A stretch of 64,000 nucleotides of DNA from Podaxis mareebaensis (lineage: Eukaryota; Basidiomycota; Agaricomycetes; Agaricales; Agaricaceae). The first letter of the stretch is position 1; each line of letters starts with the position of its first letter. Shown here in pieces: positions 1-11,625 of this stretch. Location of the stretch: contig JAEUWP010000145.1 of NCBI GenBank assembly GCA_018524725.1, positions 278,741-342,740 of the forward strand. The letters are read 5' to 3'. Below the pieces are notes generated by a model, which was given only the letters and a program-made list of their open reading frames with translations, made no database searches and was not told the origin of the DNA. The translations under genes and the position numbers were made by a program.

Positions 1-533
1 CACATTGCCACCAACTCCCCTACATTAGGCACTAATAGTAGTAATCATCAAGAACAGACTTCATTCATGTACCATATAAACACTTGACGTATCCCCGGAT
101 TTCAGTATAGAGGTGGGTACAATTGGGAGGAACGTGAAACTGAAACCAGCAGGCTTGAAGGGACGGCAGAATTCATTTCTTTAATGGGCTATGCACCTTC
201 AGGCGTCATACCCTCACATGACTCTACGAGCAATTTCCTCACATTTGGTTGGGGTTACTGGACTAGGTTAACCTTCCTACAGTGGACCCGTCGCAGAAAG
301 ATTCTGTGTTGAACGTTGAATCTTGAAGCTTGAATACTGATGGAGAGTCCCCTGGGTTATCCACGTGACCAGAGGACCGGCGGACAGATTCTCCGAGAAA
401 AGATAGATATCGTTCTCAAAATAATCTGCAAGGTCCGCTGTAACCTGGTCCGATTATAGCCTCCTCGCACGGAACTCAAATCTACGACTTTAGACGGTAT
501 AAACGACTACAGGCTACTCAATATCAGCGCATA
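1..533. other. gene-free stretch upstream of pyridoxal kinase
   Basis: I see no coding exon with family motifs on either strand. The 3' part should hold the promoter and leader of the pyridoxal kinase gene. The first bases may be the 3' flank of a gene outside the window. Confidence 0.5.
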
Positions 534-2003
534 ATGATCCACGAACGCATCCTCAGCATCCAGTCTCACGTTGTCTTTGGATATGTCGGAGGAAAGGCTG
601 CAGTGTTCCCTCTCCAGTGCTTAGGATACGACGTAGATGTAGGTTCACCTTGACCGGGTGGGGGCGGAACGCGTACCCTATAGTGCTAACGTTTGCCGCA
701 GGTCGTCAATACAGTCAACTTTTCCAACCACGCAGGTACTCCAGTTCTTGCGTACATGAGTCATAGGTCTGTGTTCACACATTAACGAACTACCGCGCAA
801 ACCCACAGGCTACGGACGCTCAGGCGGTACCAAAACCACTGCTGCAGAGCTTGATGCCATGTTCGAAGCGTTGGACCAGAACGAACTGCTTCTGTCCACT
901 CGACTCTTGACGGGCTATATACCTGGGGCTGAAGCTCTTTCGGCCGTCGAGAGAATCGTGAAGAAGTTGAAGCAGGAAAAGCCGGACCTTATCTATCTCC
1001 TCGATCGTTCGTACGCTCAACATCATTACGATCGAATCAATCTGACTACCATCCATTGTAGCTGTAATGGGTGACGCAGGAAGACTATACGTCGCAGCCG
1101 ACGTGATACCCGTCTATAGGCAAATGTTACCTCTCGCCACAATCATAACCCCCAACTGGTTTGAAGTCGAGTTCGTGGTATCTTCTCACCTATCTTTCTC
1201 CTTTTTTCAGCTAATTTCGCGGAAATGCCAGGGTTTTAACAGAAATATCCATCAGGGACATAGCTTCTCTCCAACAAGCCCTCCAAACCCTGCACGAAAA
1301 GTACCATGTCCCCAATGTCGTTATCAGCTCTATCCCTCTCAAGCCCTGGCTCCTCGCCGCCCTACCCCCATCCGTATCCCCACCAGCATCTGACGAAGAG
1401 TCTGATTACCTCTTCTGCCTCACTTCCTCTACTTGTCTCCCTCACCCCACCACCAACGGGAAATCAGAAGCACATATCAACGGCAACACGACCAACGGAA
1501 CAAACGACGCGCCGTCATCCAGATGCCCTTATCCCTCAATGGTCCACGCAGCTTGCGTCCCCTTAATCCCAGGATACTTCTCTGGCGTCGGGGACCTTTT
1601 CTCCGCTCTTCTTCTCGCACACTTCCACCCTCATACTATGCCATGCCCCTCATCTTCGTCAACACCAACACCCGCTGAGCCGACAGAACAACGCTCACGG
1701 TCACCACAACCACCTCCTGAACTTGGAAAATCGTTAACCCCTCTTTCTTACGCCTCCTCCCTCGCCATAACTAAAACCCATGCCATTCTTTCAATTACAC
1801 ACGAACGCGCCCTTTCACTTCCTGTAGATGAACGTCAGCCTTCCGACGACGAATTAGATGCGAAGAACCCGATGCGTAAAGTCAAGAGAATGCGCGGTCG
1901 GGAGCTCGCCCTTGTGCAGGGGCAGGATATTATTCGGGGTGTTGGATTGAATACGGAGAATACGAGGTGGATGAAGGAGTGGGACGCTTTCTGGGAGAGT
2001 TGA
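534..2003 (+). CDS. BUD16: pyridoxal kinase (PfkB/ribokinase-like fold)
   Basis: This enzyme phosphorylates pyridoxal, pyridoxine and pyridoxamine with ATP in the cytosolic vitamin B6 salvage pathway. The protein starts [20 protein letters not shown], which is the family's N-terminal substrate-site motif. After a short intron near 638-700 it continues with [13 protein letters not shown], the family's NFSNHxGYG signature, and later [15 protein letters not shown] and ITPNWFEVE. Near the C-terminus [14 protein letters not shown] holds the catalytic Asp and anion-hole glycines of the GxGD motif. A Ser/Thr/Asn-rich insert at about 1390-1530 lengthens the protein compared with bacterial PdxY. Several introns interrupt the gene. 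The start is the ATG that opens the conserved N-terminus, and the stop is TGA at 2001-2003. The gene converges on ARP2 with about 260 bases between the two stops. Confidence 0.9.
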
Positions 2004-2260
2004 GAATTGCACTTGAGTTTAGATGTTCGACGTGATACATATCTGGAGCTTGAACTTCGGTCTAATAGATGCTAGAGTTTTGGAGATCATCATACGTATC
2101 TAATGGTATATTATTCCTTGGTTCGTGATTTCATGCGCTTTTTATGAGAAATGTATTGGATAATGATTGCGCATCTCACTACTCCTACACATGAAGCTGA
2201 ATCATCCCATTCGGCCCTACCTGCTGGTCTATTTCACAAGCGCGAGCGGCCACCTTTCCT

Positions 2261-3852
2261 TTACTCTCCCCTGTTGAGCTTATCTAGAGCCTTCACACCC
2301 TGTTCAAACCATTCCTCCCTCGATATCCAGAATTCCTCGCGATTCTTCATGATATCAGCTAATACAGCACCTCCCAGGAACACCATATGTTTCCTCCGAG
2401 GCGGATCCTCGATCTTAATCTTGAATTTCTGTGAACCAAGCGGTAGTATAAGTAAAGAGAAACTGCGCGCGTGACAATAGTACCCACGTTCAAACGCGAA
2501 GGGTCACCGTTCAGAACGCGCATCAAATATAGCTGCTTCATTTCTTTCTCCAGGCGGCTAGGAAGACCCGGATACATGCTTGACCCCCCTGAGAGGACGA
2601 TATGCTTATACAATTCGGGGCGGACATCGACAGCTGCTGACTGAATTGTTTGGAACAGCATTTCTATGCGGAGTTGTTTCGGTCGTTAGGCCATGTTTAA
2701 AGAGGGACTAAGGTACAGATCACGCGTACCTGCAACACCTGGTTGTTCTATATCAACCAGATGGGGTTGGAACATGCATTCCGGAGCCTCAAAGCGTTCT
2801 GAGCCGACTTTGATCGTCCGACCGTCGGGAAGCTGGTCAGTAGGACGTCAGGTGGTGTGTTCTGTTGGAAAGTAAGGACTTATGGGACTTGCCGTGTAGC
2901 TCTCGACGAGGACGGTCGTCTCTTCTGCGAGTTTTGTGTCTTGATCAAGATCGTAACTAACACGCCACCTTGTCAATAACTGACATGTGGCTGCGAGCGG
3001 GTGCCACACACCTCACATAACACAATTTCTCCTTGATCTCACGCACCGTCTCGAAGTCGGCCGTCCGATTGAACGCATATCCCCTCATAAGCAACAGCTT
3101 AATCAAGTATCGTGTCACATCACGACCCGCAATGTCTAATCGGCGCGTCAGGTGTGGCATGGCAAAGCCATCATATACAGGCACGATGTGTGTAACGCCA
3201 TCTCCGGAATCGACGACCACGCCAGTAGTCAAACCTACAAAGATGTCCTATCAGTTGGGAATATAGTCGCAATGTCACTGTATCAAGCACGTACCTTGTG
3301 CGTAGAGCGTCAGTACAGCCTGAATAGCGACGTATACGCCACCAAAGCCGTACTCTTCAAACATAACCTGACACATCCTCTGCCTGTTCACCCTTGGATT
3401 CATCGGCGGCTCCGTCAACAACACTTTGCGTCCCCTTGGGTCCACTTTCAACTTCTCATCAAAGGTGTAGTCCCAAAGATGTTTCATATCTTCCCAGTTC
3501 TTCACGATGCCGTGTTCCATGGGCTGCGTTACCTGAAGGTAATTGCGGTTCTGTGCAGCTTCGTCGCCGACCATGATATCCTTGATTACTGCTGACCCGA
3601 CACGCTCCTCGGCACGGAGGATGGGTCGACCGACTATAGATGGAAACACTGTTTTGCAAAGGCGTTGCGCATTAGTGAGGAAATGACAGGGGCGGTAGAA
3701 TCGTTGAGCAAACCATGTTCAGGGAAGTTTGAACCTGCGTATCCAACTTTCACGAACTAATTGCGGGCTAAATTAACGGGGAAGTCACACATGAGCTGTG
3801 TCGAGCTTACACCTGTGCCATTGTCGACAACGAGAGGTATTTCTGGGTCCAT
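2261..3852 (-). CDS. ARP2: actin-related protein 2 (Arp2/3 complex)
   Basis: Arp2 is the actin-like ATP-binding subunit of the Arp2/3 complex, which nucleates branched actin filaments in cortical patches and endocytosis. Read on the minus strand, the N-terminus [14 protein letters not shown] is the actin phosphate-1 loop. It is followed by [54 protein letters not shown] and [18 protein letters not shown] (phosphate-2 loop). Next come the ARP2-typical [27 protein letters not shown] and [15 protein letters not shown]. The protein ends [10 protein letters not shown] and then TAA (2261-2263). All nucleotide-binding elements look intact. The gene has at least five introns; the first falls just after the NGTG codons, so the first coding exon is only about 46 bases. 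Its promoter is shared with the divergent GMC gene region. Confidence 0.95.
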
Positions 3853-4595
3853 GTGATGAGCGCGATGTGGTTGCAGTGATTATGGCCGTATGTCATTGCG
3901 ATATCATGTTTGTGCTGCTTTGGTCAAGAGCCCGATTAGGTACTTCTGTCACCACTTAGATTCGTTCTAGCCCGTACGCCTGCCAGCCTCTGCCAGTGCC
4001 CGGCAACCGGCAGTGAACTTGTCATTATTTGTACCTCCTCTTATTCCACGCCAGATGCACCTTCCATATCGGCTTGGGCCTTGTGGAATGCGGCATCTAG
4101 GGTGTGGGGCCCCGGATGAATTCTCAACGGTGGGGAAAGGTATTCTGGCCCTGGGTTGTACCTATTCTTCAACTCTGCTACTGCTGATCTTCCCTCTCAT
4201 AGCTCAAAAGAACGCAAAAGTCAGGTGCTATGTTACGGTATCAACGGCTTCTCGCCTAAAAATACAAACGGCATGTATGTTGTGTATCTTGACACTCTCA
4301 CCGCCCTCTTCCGAGTTCTCAAATCTGGACTTTGACAGGTAAACATCTGGAACGTGAACATCCCGAAGTCTTGGTTACTCCACGAATGCAGGAAACGCTG
4401 TCCAAGTTTGAGCCATCAGTCAATCATCGCGTGCCTTCAGAAGAAGTTTCTCAACGCACTTTGCTCTTATTATAGGGCAAATGTCAGTCCGAACACCGTT
4501 TCCTACACGGGACGTCACGGCAGAGAATTTGTGCTATGTATACTTCTGTTTATAAGGGGTAATAATCCCAGGTTTTGCCCTTGTGGGCTTCCAGG
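3853..4595. other. divergent intergenic region ARP2 / GMC oxidase
   Basis: This roughly 740-base region lies between the divergent starts of ARP2 (-) and the GMC oxidase (+). Open frames here are short and show no family motifs. A TATA box sits close to the GMC end and is listed separately. Confidence 0.6.
4551..4556 (+). promoter_or_regulatory. TATA box of the GMC oxidoreductase gene
   Basis: TATAAG lies 40 bases before the ATG at 4596. This matches the position of TATA elements in strongly regulated fungal secreted-enzyme genes. Position and sequence are the only evidence. Confidence 0.45.
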
Positions 4596-6900
4596 ATGTA
4601 CTTTTCCCTCCTCGTTGCCACTACGCTCGCGGCCATTCGGGCATGCAATGCAGAGATTGTGGAGTCGTTCCGCGACATCCATGCAACAGAGTTTGACTTT
4701 GTCATAATCGGAGGTAGGCGTCTACTCTATCACGTCATCCTTTGTCCGTTAACTAGCCGTGGTACAGGTGGTACCGCTGGAAATGTAGTCGCAAATCGGC
4801 TTACGGAACACCCTGGCACAAAGGTATTAGTCCTGGAAGCAGGTGGCTCGTGAGTATTATGATGGATACTGTTCCCAAGTGACTACTTGCTGAGTCTGAG
4901 TCCTAGTCCCGCTGGCGCCTTGAACATCTCTATTCCACTCTTTTGTACTCGAGCCACGCCACGAACATCAAGTGATTGGAACTTTACGACTACACCGCAG
5001 CCCGGACTCAATGGTAGATCCATTCCCTACCCACGAGGACACGTCCTTGGTGGAAGTAGCTCCGTTAGTGAGTACCACTATTGCATAAACCCTCTCGAGG
5101 ATGCAAACCCGTAACGTTCTAGACTTTATGGCCTACACGAGGGGCACCTCCGAAGACTGGGACCGATATGCACGCACCGCAGGAGACCACAGTTGGTCGT
5201 GGAATAATATGCAAAAGTACTTCCGTCGGGTTCGTCTTCTCTTACCAACCGCCGATCAGTATTTCAAGCTCCAGCTAACCATGGGTTAACTAATTAGAGT
5301 GAGAGATGGACAGCTCCAGCTGATCGCCACAATACGGCTGGCGAATTCAACCCTGCGGTCCATAGCTTCAACGGCGTTAACTCTGTTAGCCTTGCCGGGT
5401 TTCCTTGGCCTCTCGATGACAAGGTCATCAAAGCCTCGCATCAATCCCCCGACGACGAGTTCTTTTTCAACTTGGATTATAATTCTGGAAGAAACCTAGG
5501 CGTCGGTGAGTCCAGAGACAGTACTTCCATTTCCCCTGTTTAGCTTCGTCCCTAGGATACGTACAATCCACGATCAAAAACGGTGAAAGAAGTAGCTCCG
5601 CAACGTCCTACTTGGGGCCTCAATTCATCCACCGGAAGAATCTACACGTCTTACTCCACGCACAAGTAGCAAGGGTCCTTGGCACGAAGAAAGGCAAAGG
5701 ACAGCCTTCATTCGACACGGTTGAGTTCACTGATGGTGTTGGAGGTGAGACGATCATACTTGATGTGATTGAGCCATCTCAAGTCAGGAGTCAGGACCTA
5801 CGATACGCGTCCGGGCCAAGAGGGAAATCATCCTATCGGCAGGCACTGTCAACAGTCCTCACATCCTCATGAACTCTGGGGTCGGGGATACAAACGCTCT
5901 CAAGGAATTTGGCATAAAAACCGTACGCCATCTGCCGTCTGTCGGTCAGAACTTGACAGACCACAGTATCATTACGAATTTCTGGCAAGTGAACGCGAAG
6001 GACTCGGAGACGTATGACTTGATGGAACGTAATGCTACCGTTGCAAGTGATTTCCTCGACCAATGGCAGACGAAACGCTCCGGCCCTCTTGTGGATGGGA
6101 TATTCAATACCGTCGCCTTTGTCCGTCTTCCTCCGGACGCACAGATATTCAAACAATTCCCAAATCAAGACCCATCTCCCGGTCCAAACACTGCACATGT
6201 CGAGCTTATTCCAATGGTAAGTTGTTGACCTCTGGCACGCTTTTGTAATAATGAACTGACTGTCCCGTATAGAACGGTATTTTGAGGCCACCTTTCCCGG
6301 CTTCAGGTCAGTTCTTGACCGTCAGTGTTGCCCTTTTGCAACCAACAGCACGTACGTAATAAGTATTTCCGACCTGGAAGCACCTCTCCAACGCGACTAC
6401 TTTATACAGGTGGTACCATCACACTGGGATCCAATAATCCCTTCGACCCCCCTATTATCAATCCCAACTACTTCGGCAACGACTTTGACATTGCTTTGCT
6501 CAGGGAGGGTGTCAAGATGGCCCGTAAATTTGTCACTCTTCCGGCGTTCAAAGATTACATTATTGCACCTTTTAACAATAACGCGACGACGGACGATGAG
6601 ATCGAGCAGTTTATAAGAAATGGTGTCGCGACGTTTTCGCACCCGGTTTCTACTTGTGCCATGTCTCCTCGAGGAGCGAATCATGGAGTTGTGGACCCAG
6701 ACTTTCGCGTGAAAGGTGTGGATGGTATACGTATCGTGGACGCTTCAGTACTGGTAGGTGTTTATATCCAGCTGGCGTCGGTTTCAGTAGCTTATGTTGG
6801 TCCTTGCTAGCCTTTTACTCCTTCGGGCCACACGCAGGCTGCGGTGTACGCACTTGCGGAGAAAGCATCAGATATGATCAAATCTCAGTGGAAGATTTAA
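4596..6900 (+). CDS. secreted GMC oxidoreductase, aryl-alcohol-oxidase-like
   Basis: This is an FAD flavoenzyme of the glucose-methanol-choline family. Relatives (aryl-alcohol oxidases and similar) oxidise alcohols outside the cell and release H2O2 that feeds ligninolytic peroxidases. A signal peptide is visible ([19 protein letters not shown]). The FAD-binding Rossmann motif reads [19 protein letters not shown] and then VLVLEAGGS. The GMC signature follows: [18 protein letters not shown], and after an intron [17 protein letters not shown]. The C-terminal half has [16 protein letters not shown], and the catalytic pair lies in [11 protein letters not shown] and [17 protein letters not shown] (first His of the active site, second His in the HTQ motif). 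The stop is TAA at 6898-6900. At least eight introns are needed. Both active-site His residues are present, so it is likely active. The exact substrate (aryl alcohol, glucose or other) cannot be told from the sequence. Confidence 0.88.
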
Positions 6901-7253
6901 TGTTTATTGTGTGTGTCGGGGAAGGGGGGGTTAATGTTAACGGATATCCTCTGCTCAGGTTATATCGCGAAATATGAACATTTATGTAGTCTCTCGTCTA
7001 ACCTCAGTAGTATGTACATAACCATCAATTCATCAAAAAGTCTTGACGCGCCTTGTCACGCTGCCCGTGACGATGAGCTTGTTACTAGTCACCAGATGTC
7101 TTGTACTCAACCACCACCACGACGATTGTAGAGTATTGCGACTGCTCCTTGCCTGCGAGGCTCTGTGGCTGCTTTCCCTTCAAGCTACGATTTCAAACTC
7201 CTGAATTCCTCGCAAACCACGCCACACATTCCCCGTGACGTATCCAAATCCTA
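6901..7253. other. intergenic, 3' region of GMC oxidase and promoter of next gene
   Basis: I see nothing coding here. The stretch has a G-rich run shortly after the GMC stop and CCACCACC-type repeats near 7110-7120. Confidence 0.5.
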
Positions 7254-8106
7254 ATGGCGTCGAACTTGTGTTCACTTTACGCTCAACTCGCAAACCATCT
7301 CAAACCACACCGGACTGAAGCTCTTCACCGCATACGGGTTAACGGAGTTTGTCTAGTGACAGGGGTTATTGTGTCGTATCTTCTACCCGTTCCATCACTC
7401 CACAAGGCCATCCACGTTGTTCGTAGCTCCCCCGAATATGAATTTGGGTCAGGGGAATGGCTCTATCGGTGGTTCTGTATTCTCGGTATGTTTTATCTCT
7501 TTTTGTTGTTGACACTCACTTAAGCTCTCCAACAGAAGTTGCAACCTTCTCCCTCTTCTTATTTAATGTTCTTCATGGCATATATGCTGTGAGATACCCC
7601 CGCGCTTCTTTTCCTCCCCTTACATCACCCGGCAAGCCTAAGGTAGTCAAAAAGGCTCCTACTACTCCCCAACGACCGTTCAAAGCTCTCTCACCACAAG
7701 TAAGTTCTGTTCCTCACTCCCTGCGGTTGACTTTCTGATCCCTTCTAGTCGAGTCCGCAGCCACAAAAACCTTTCTCGTTTTCACCGTCCTCTTCCTTCG
7801 GGTTCTCTGTGACAACAAACTATCCTACGTCCCCTGTCTCAACCCCTTCGAGAGTAGTCCATTATCCCGCACCACCAAATTCCTCAACAAATACACAAAT
7901 GTCGACCTCGTCAAGCATAAATATACTTTCAACACCGAGCCCTGTCATCTCAGCATACCGGGGCAAGCACTTGAGTAACAGCGTCGGCCGTGAGTTGTTT
8001 GCTTATATCAATTGGATCAAAGAAGTTAACGCGGCAAATAGGGGCGCTGGATGGATCATATCTTGGCCATTTCTCCCAAGAAAAATCTGATGATGAAGAT
8101 GACTAG
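7254..8106 (+). CDS. POM34: nuclear pore membrane protein, Pom34-like (NPCC family)
   Basis: Pom34-type proteins are small two-pass proteins that anchor the nuclear pore complex in the nuclear envelope. The N-terminal half has two hydrophobic stretches, GVCLVTGVIVSYLLPVPSL (about residues 30-50) and, after an intron, EVATFSLFLFNVLHGIYAV. A Pro/Ser-rich tail follows with the fungal NPCC-type pattern: YPRASFPPL, FKALSPQSSPQPQKPFSFSP, STPSRVVHY. The last exon, reached by splicing after HLSNSVGR, encodes GALDGSYLGHFSQEKSDDEDD and then TAG (8104-8106). I assign the family from topology and tail motifs remembered from basidiomycete NPCC proteins, so the call is moderate. A Nup53-type partner nucleoporin lies about 30 kb downstream. 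Confidence 0.6.
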
Positions 8107-8360
8107 TTTAAGTACATAATACCCGCATCTCTATATCAATATATTGGTCACTGCACTTTGTTCATTCATAACATTGGGAGATCAGTGAGCACTGAGGGAA
8201 ATACAAAACCCAATGGCGAAAACGAGCGCGTTATTTGGCGGTGTTTGAGTAGCGATCAAAAATTTCGAGTTGTTCCCGATTTCTTGCGCGTGTACCGGTC
8301 CAGCAGCCCAACAGCCCTCTTCCACAGCATTTCCTCTTTCCTCCATCCTATATCTTCCCC

Positions 8361-9550
8361 ATGTCTCCTCCAGTCGGTAGCAGCAAAGACTCTGGTGCAG
8401 CCCGTATCTTGGGCTCAGGTACCTCTGGTATGCTACAGTGACCACCTTGAATTTCGTGCATGACCCAACCTCGCTGTCCAGGTATTGCGGAACTTCTGAT
8501 CTTCCATCCGGTCGACACAGTCGCAAAACGACTCATGAGCAACAAGAACAAGGTGTGGTTCCCGACTCGTGTCGTCGTTCGTCCGTCTAAACAATTTCGT
8601 TTCGCAGGTTTCGTTCCGGACGCTCTCGCCTATCATTTTCCGCGACGCGGCCAGTGCACCGCTGACTACCAAGCTTCTCTCGCTCTTCCCTGGTCTGGGA
8701 TACGCTGCGGGCTACAAGGTTGCACAGCGGATATACAAGTTCGGTGGTCAACCGTACTTCAATGACCTCATTTCCAAGCATTACAAGACACAGTTCACGA
8801 ATACCTTTGGAGAGAGGAAGGGCAAGATGATGATGCAGGCTACCGCTGGAAGGTGCGCATTCCTTCCCCCCGCTTCTTCTGTGTGAGGTTGCTCGTGCTG
8901 ACATGGGTTCTTACCATGCAGCCTGACTGGTATTGGAGAAGTTGTTCTTCTCCCACTTGATGCTCTCAAAATTAAGCGTCAAGTCAACCCCGAAGCATTC
9001 CGTGGTCGGGGTGTTGTCCGTATCTTTATGGAGGAAGGTACAACGCTATACCGTGGTTGGGGCTGGACCATGGCCAGGAACGCTCCTGGAAGTTTTGCTG
9101 TAGGTGTCTCTTTGCTCTCCGCGAAGCGGTTTCTGATCTAGCTTTCCCCCTTTTCACTAGCTCTTTGGTGCCTCGGCAGTGACCAAGGAATACGTCCTCA
9201 ATGTACAAGACTACTCTAAGGCAACCTGGACGCAAAACTTTATCGCATCCATTGCTGGTGCTGTCGCTTCAATCACCGTCGCCGCACCTCTTGACACGGT
9301 CAAGACGCGTATACAAAACGCCAACTTTGAGCATAAGGTTTCTGGCGTCACAGTTGTGAAGGATATGCTCAAGAATGAAGGTCCTACTGCGTTCTTCAAG
9401 GGTCTTACGCCTAAGGTCTGTTCTACTATGACTTATTGCCGAGTGTCAGTGCTGACTTGAGTTGGTTAGATTCTCGTTGTTGGACCTAAGCTCGTGTTCA
9501 GTTATACCGTTGCTCAATCATTGATACCCTTGTTCTCGAAATATGTCTAA
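8361..9550 (+). CDS. GGC1: mitochondrial GTP/GDP carrier (mitochondrial carrier family)
   Basis: Ggc1 exchanges GTP for GDP across the inner mitochondrial membrane and is needed for mitochondrial nucleic acid synthesis and iron balance. Joined exons give about 300 residues beginning MSPPVGSSKDSGAARILGSG. Distinctive Ggc1 stretches are present: IAELLIFHPVDTVAKRLMSN (first PxD signature), LFPGLGYAAGYKVAQRIYKF, KHYKTQFTNTFGE, GEVVLLPLDALKIKRQ (second signature), LYRGWGWTMARNAPGSFA, TWTQNFIASIAGAVAS and APLDTVKTRIQN (third signature). The C-terminus is GPKLVFSYTVAQSLIPLF. All three P-x-[DE]-x-x-[KR] motifs are intact. The stop is TAA at 9548-9550. There are about six short introns, and one of them splits the HPVD motif from the N-terminal exon. 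Confidence 0.92.
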
Positions 9551-10402
9551 ACGACTGAGGGGATATAGAATGGACGGATGGATGGCGCGATACCCCAACT
9601 CCTTATCCCTGTCCAAAGACTATGTATAGGCTCGGGCGCCAGGCTGTGTTTCGCTGGCCTTTCTATGATATACATACTTGTATGCGCATGATATTCGCTG
9701 GAGGTGGTTGGTGGTTAGTGGTGGTATTGTTTTCGGCTTCGGTTAGTATAATCACACGCATTAGAATTTTTTTAGAGATGTAATGTCGCACGTAGGTACA
9801 CCAGACGCATACATATTTATCAACCCCGCTCAGATTAAATTTGAATGATCCGTTGGATTTGAAGTGTGTGATCGACAGCCGGGACGTGACGCAACAATGG
9901 AGACTTGGAGACTTGGAGCTAAACACATCAAATTATTGATGAACAAAACATTCACGGAACAGAACAGGACTTAGTCCAAACGAGACGTGTATTGGATACT
10001 CATGTTGGCAAGCTCTGTGAATGTCATATATGTGGACCTCCATGATAAAACTGAGTCCAATCGCGCCTCCGGGGATGTTGGATGGCCTTTTAGGGGATGC
10101 GAGTGGTTTTAACAAACCTATAAACTTTCTACGAAAGGTTAAGCTCGACAAAGCCAAGGAAAGGGCGGCTAATATGTAGAGAAAGCTGAGCAGGGCCTGA
10201 GCCCTGTAGAGAGACAACTTTCACTGGAGACAGATCCAGATGAAAGAACATATATTTTAGATAGATGATAATTGTATTGTAAGGGTACTCGGCGAATTCG
10301 TCGCTGGTGTTTCTATCATAGATTAACGACAGCATGTGACAACCTCAACCCGGTGTAACACGCTGTCACAAGAACAAGCGTGACACACCTTTCACGAAAA
10401 CT
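9551..10402. other. intergenic region between GGC1 and RSM7
   Basis: This 850-base region is moderately AT-rich and has only short open frames without recognisable motifs. It probably holds the GGC1 3' UTR and the RSM7 promoter. Confidence 0.5.
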
Positions 10403-11078
10403 ATGTTGTCGTCGCTGCGCCCGACGGTACTTCGTTCACTCTCCCTGCACTCTCGTTCAATTGCCTCTACACAACTAGGCGCTAACCAGGCTGTTATTGA
10501 TGAGGTATTAAATACGTTCGGTTCCCCCGCCGCAACACCAGAACAGCCTACACCCACGCCAACAACAGAATCCCGCCTATCCAACCCCACGGAATTACCG
10601 CCTACCAAGGATCCTCTTCTCGAATTCCTTGCCTCCCTGTTTATGGAACGCGGACACCGTGCACGTGCCGAGAAGAGTGCCTCGGAGGTGTTATTGCATA
10701 TTAATGCCTTGACCAAAGCGCCCCCTTTGCCTATATTACGACAGGCAGTGGAACTCGCTGCGCCTGCTGTGCGAGTTATGCGACACAAGACGGGAGGAAA
10801 GGTTGTGGTGAAACCTGTTGCGTTGAATGAGAGGCAGAGGACGAAGAAGGCTATCGATTGGATTATAGAAGCGAGCAAGTCAAGGGTTGGGTATACGCGT
10901 GGAGAACGTGTTGCCAGGGAGTGCATCCGTATTATCCAGGGCACGAGCTCTGTGCTTGAGAAGAAGGAAGGAGAGCATAAGCTTGCGATGGTCAACAGGT
11001 GGGTGGTCGTCTACGTCACATGTGTCCCAAGTTCGTTGAATGTGGTTCTCCAGAGGAAATCTACCGCGGGTGAGATAA
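10403..11078 (+). CDS. RSM7: mitochondrial small-subunit ribosomal protein uS7m
   Basis: uS7m binds the 3' major domain of the mitochondrial 12S/15S rRNA and nucleates assembly of the small subunit head. The protein is about 206 residues. It starts with an Arg/Ser-rich presequence (MLSSLRPTVLRSLSLHSRSI) typical of matrix import. The S7 domain shows KDPLLEFLASLFMERGHRAR, ASEVLLHINAL, LRQAVELAAPAVRVMRHKTGGK, ERQRTKKAIDWIIEAS, ERVARECIRIIQG and KKEGEHKLAMVNR. One intron (about 10999-11052) separates the body from a tiny last exon encoding NRGNLPRVR and the stop TAA at 11076-11078. The classic C-terminal xxANR motif of the family is therefore completed only after splicing. A long frame on the opposite strand is a shadow. 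Confidence 0.9.
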
Positions 11079-11541
11079 CCGGTAGACGGAGTATCCTTAT
11101 TCTAATGTTCTCACTCTTTAATGCCCGCTGTCAACTTATCTTTCTTGCAATGAATCTTGTGACACTCAATGACACGAGTCCTTTACGTCGGTGCTTTGTT
11201 TGCCACTCGTAATGGTGTCAACGAGTCCTGCCTTCAACTATCCGAAAATAACCTAGGGGCCAATCATAACGCCGGTTTCGTTACTGGATCAATGATAACT
11301 CAGACCGCTGACAATTCATGGAGATATCAGCATTGTCCCCATCGTATGCATCATATAAGCCCTTGGTGTTCTGCCACGGAACTTGGGATGCCGTTCCTCC
11401 ATACTAAGGCCCTGGATCAGAACCTGGACAGCAATAATGGTGTATATCAATCGCGTAACTATATACCAAGCGCTCACCAGAAACAACAGCATGATTCAAA
11501 TTGCATTCCTGGGACTGGACTTTTTCTTGTAACGTATCCAG

Positions 11542-11565
11542 ATTCCATGCTCGCTGTCAGCCGTC
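11542..11565 (+). promoter_or_regulatory. conserved promoter block of laccase 1
   Basis: This 24-base block (core CTGTCAGC) matches the block at 15412-15435 before laccase 2 at 21 of 24 positions, while the sequence around it is much less alike. It lies about 23 bases before the TATA box. It is a candidate shared cis-element, or simply leftover identity from the gene duplication. Confidence 0.4.
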
Positions 11566-11588
11566 CTGGCGAGGGGGACCATGTCATT

Positions 11589-11594
11589 TATAAA
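11589..11594 (+). promoter_or_regulatory. TATA box of laccase 1
   Basis: TATAAA lies 31 bases before the proposed ATG at 11626. The second laccase has the same element at nearly the same spacing. Confidence 0.5.
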
Positions 11595-11625
11595 GCATCT
11601 CAACACACTCACTAAAGTCCAGACG

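Larger units (their letters stand above)
11079..11625. other. intergenic region upstream of laccase 1
   Basis: No gene is recognised here. The last 90 bases contain a promoter block and TATA box that are repeated upstream of the second laccase; these are listed separately. Confidence 0.55.

Noticed and set aside
10366..10995. 209-residue minus-strand open frame
   Set aside because: It lies opposite the clear RSM7 gene and shows no family motif. It is a shadow frame.
11581..11625. Upstream in-frame ATG at 11581 as the start of laccase 1
   Set aside because: It overlaps the TATA box and has no counterpart in laccase 2, whereas the ATG at 11626 is conserved in both.
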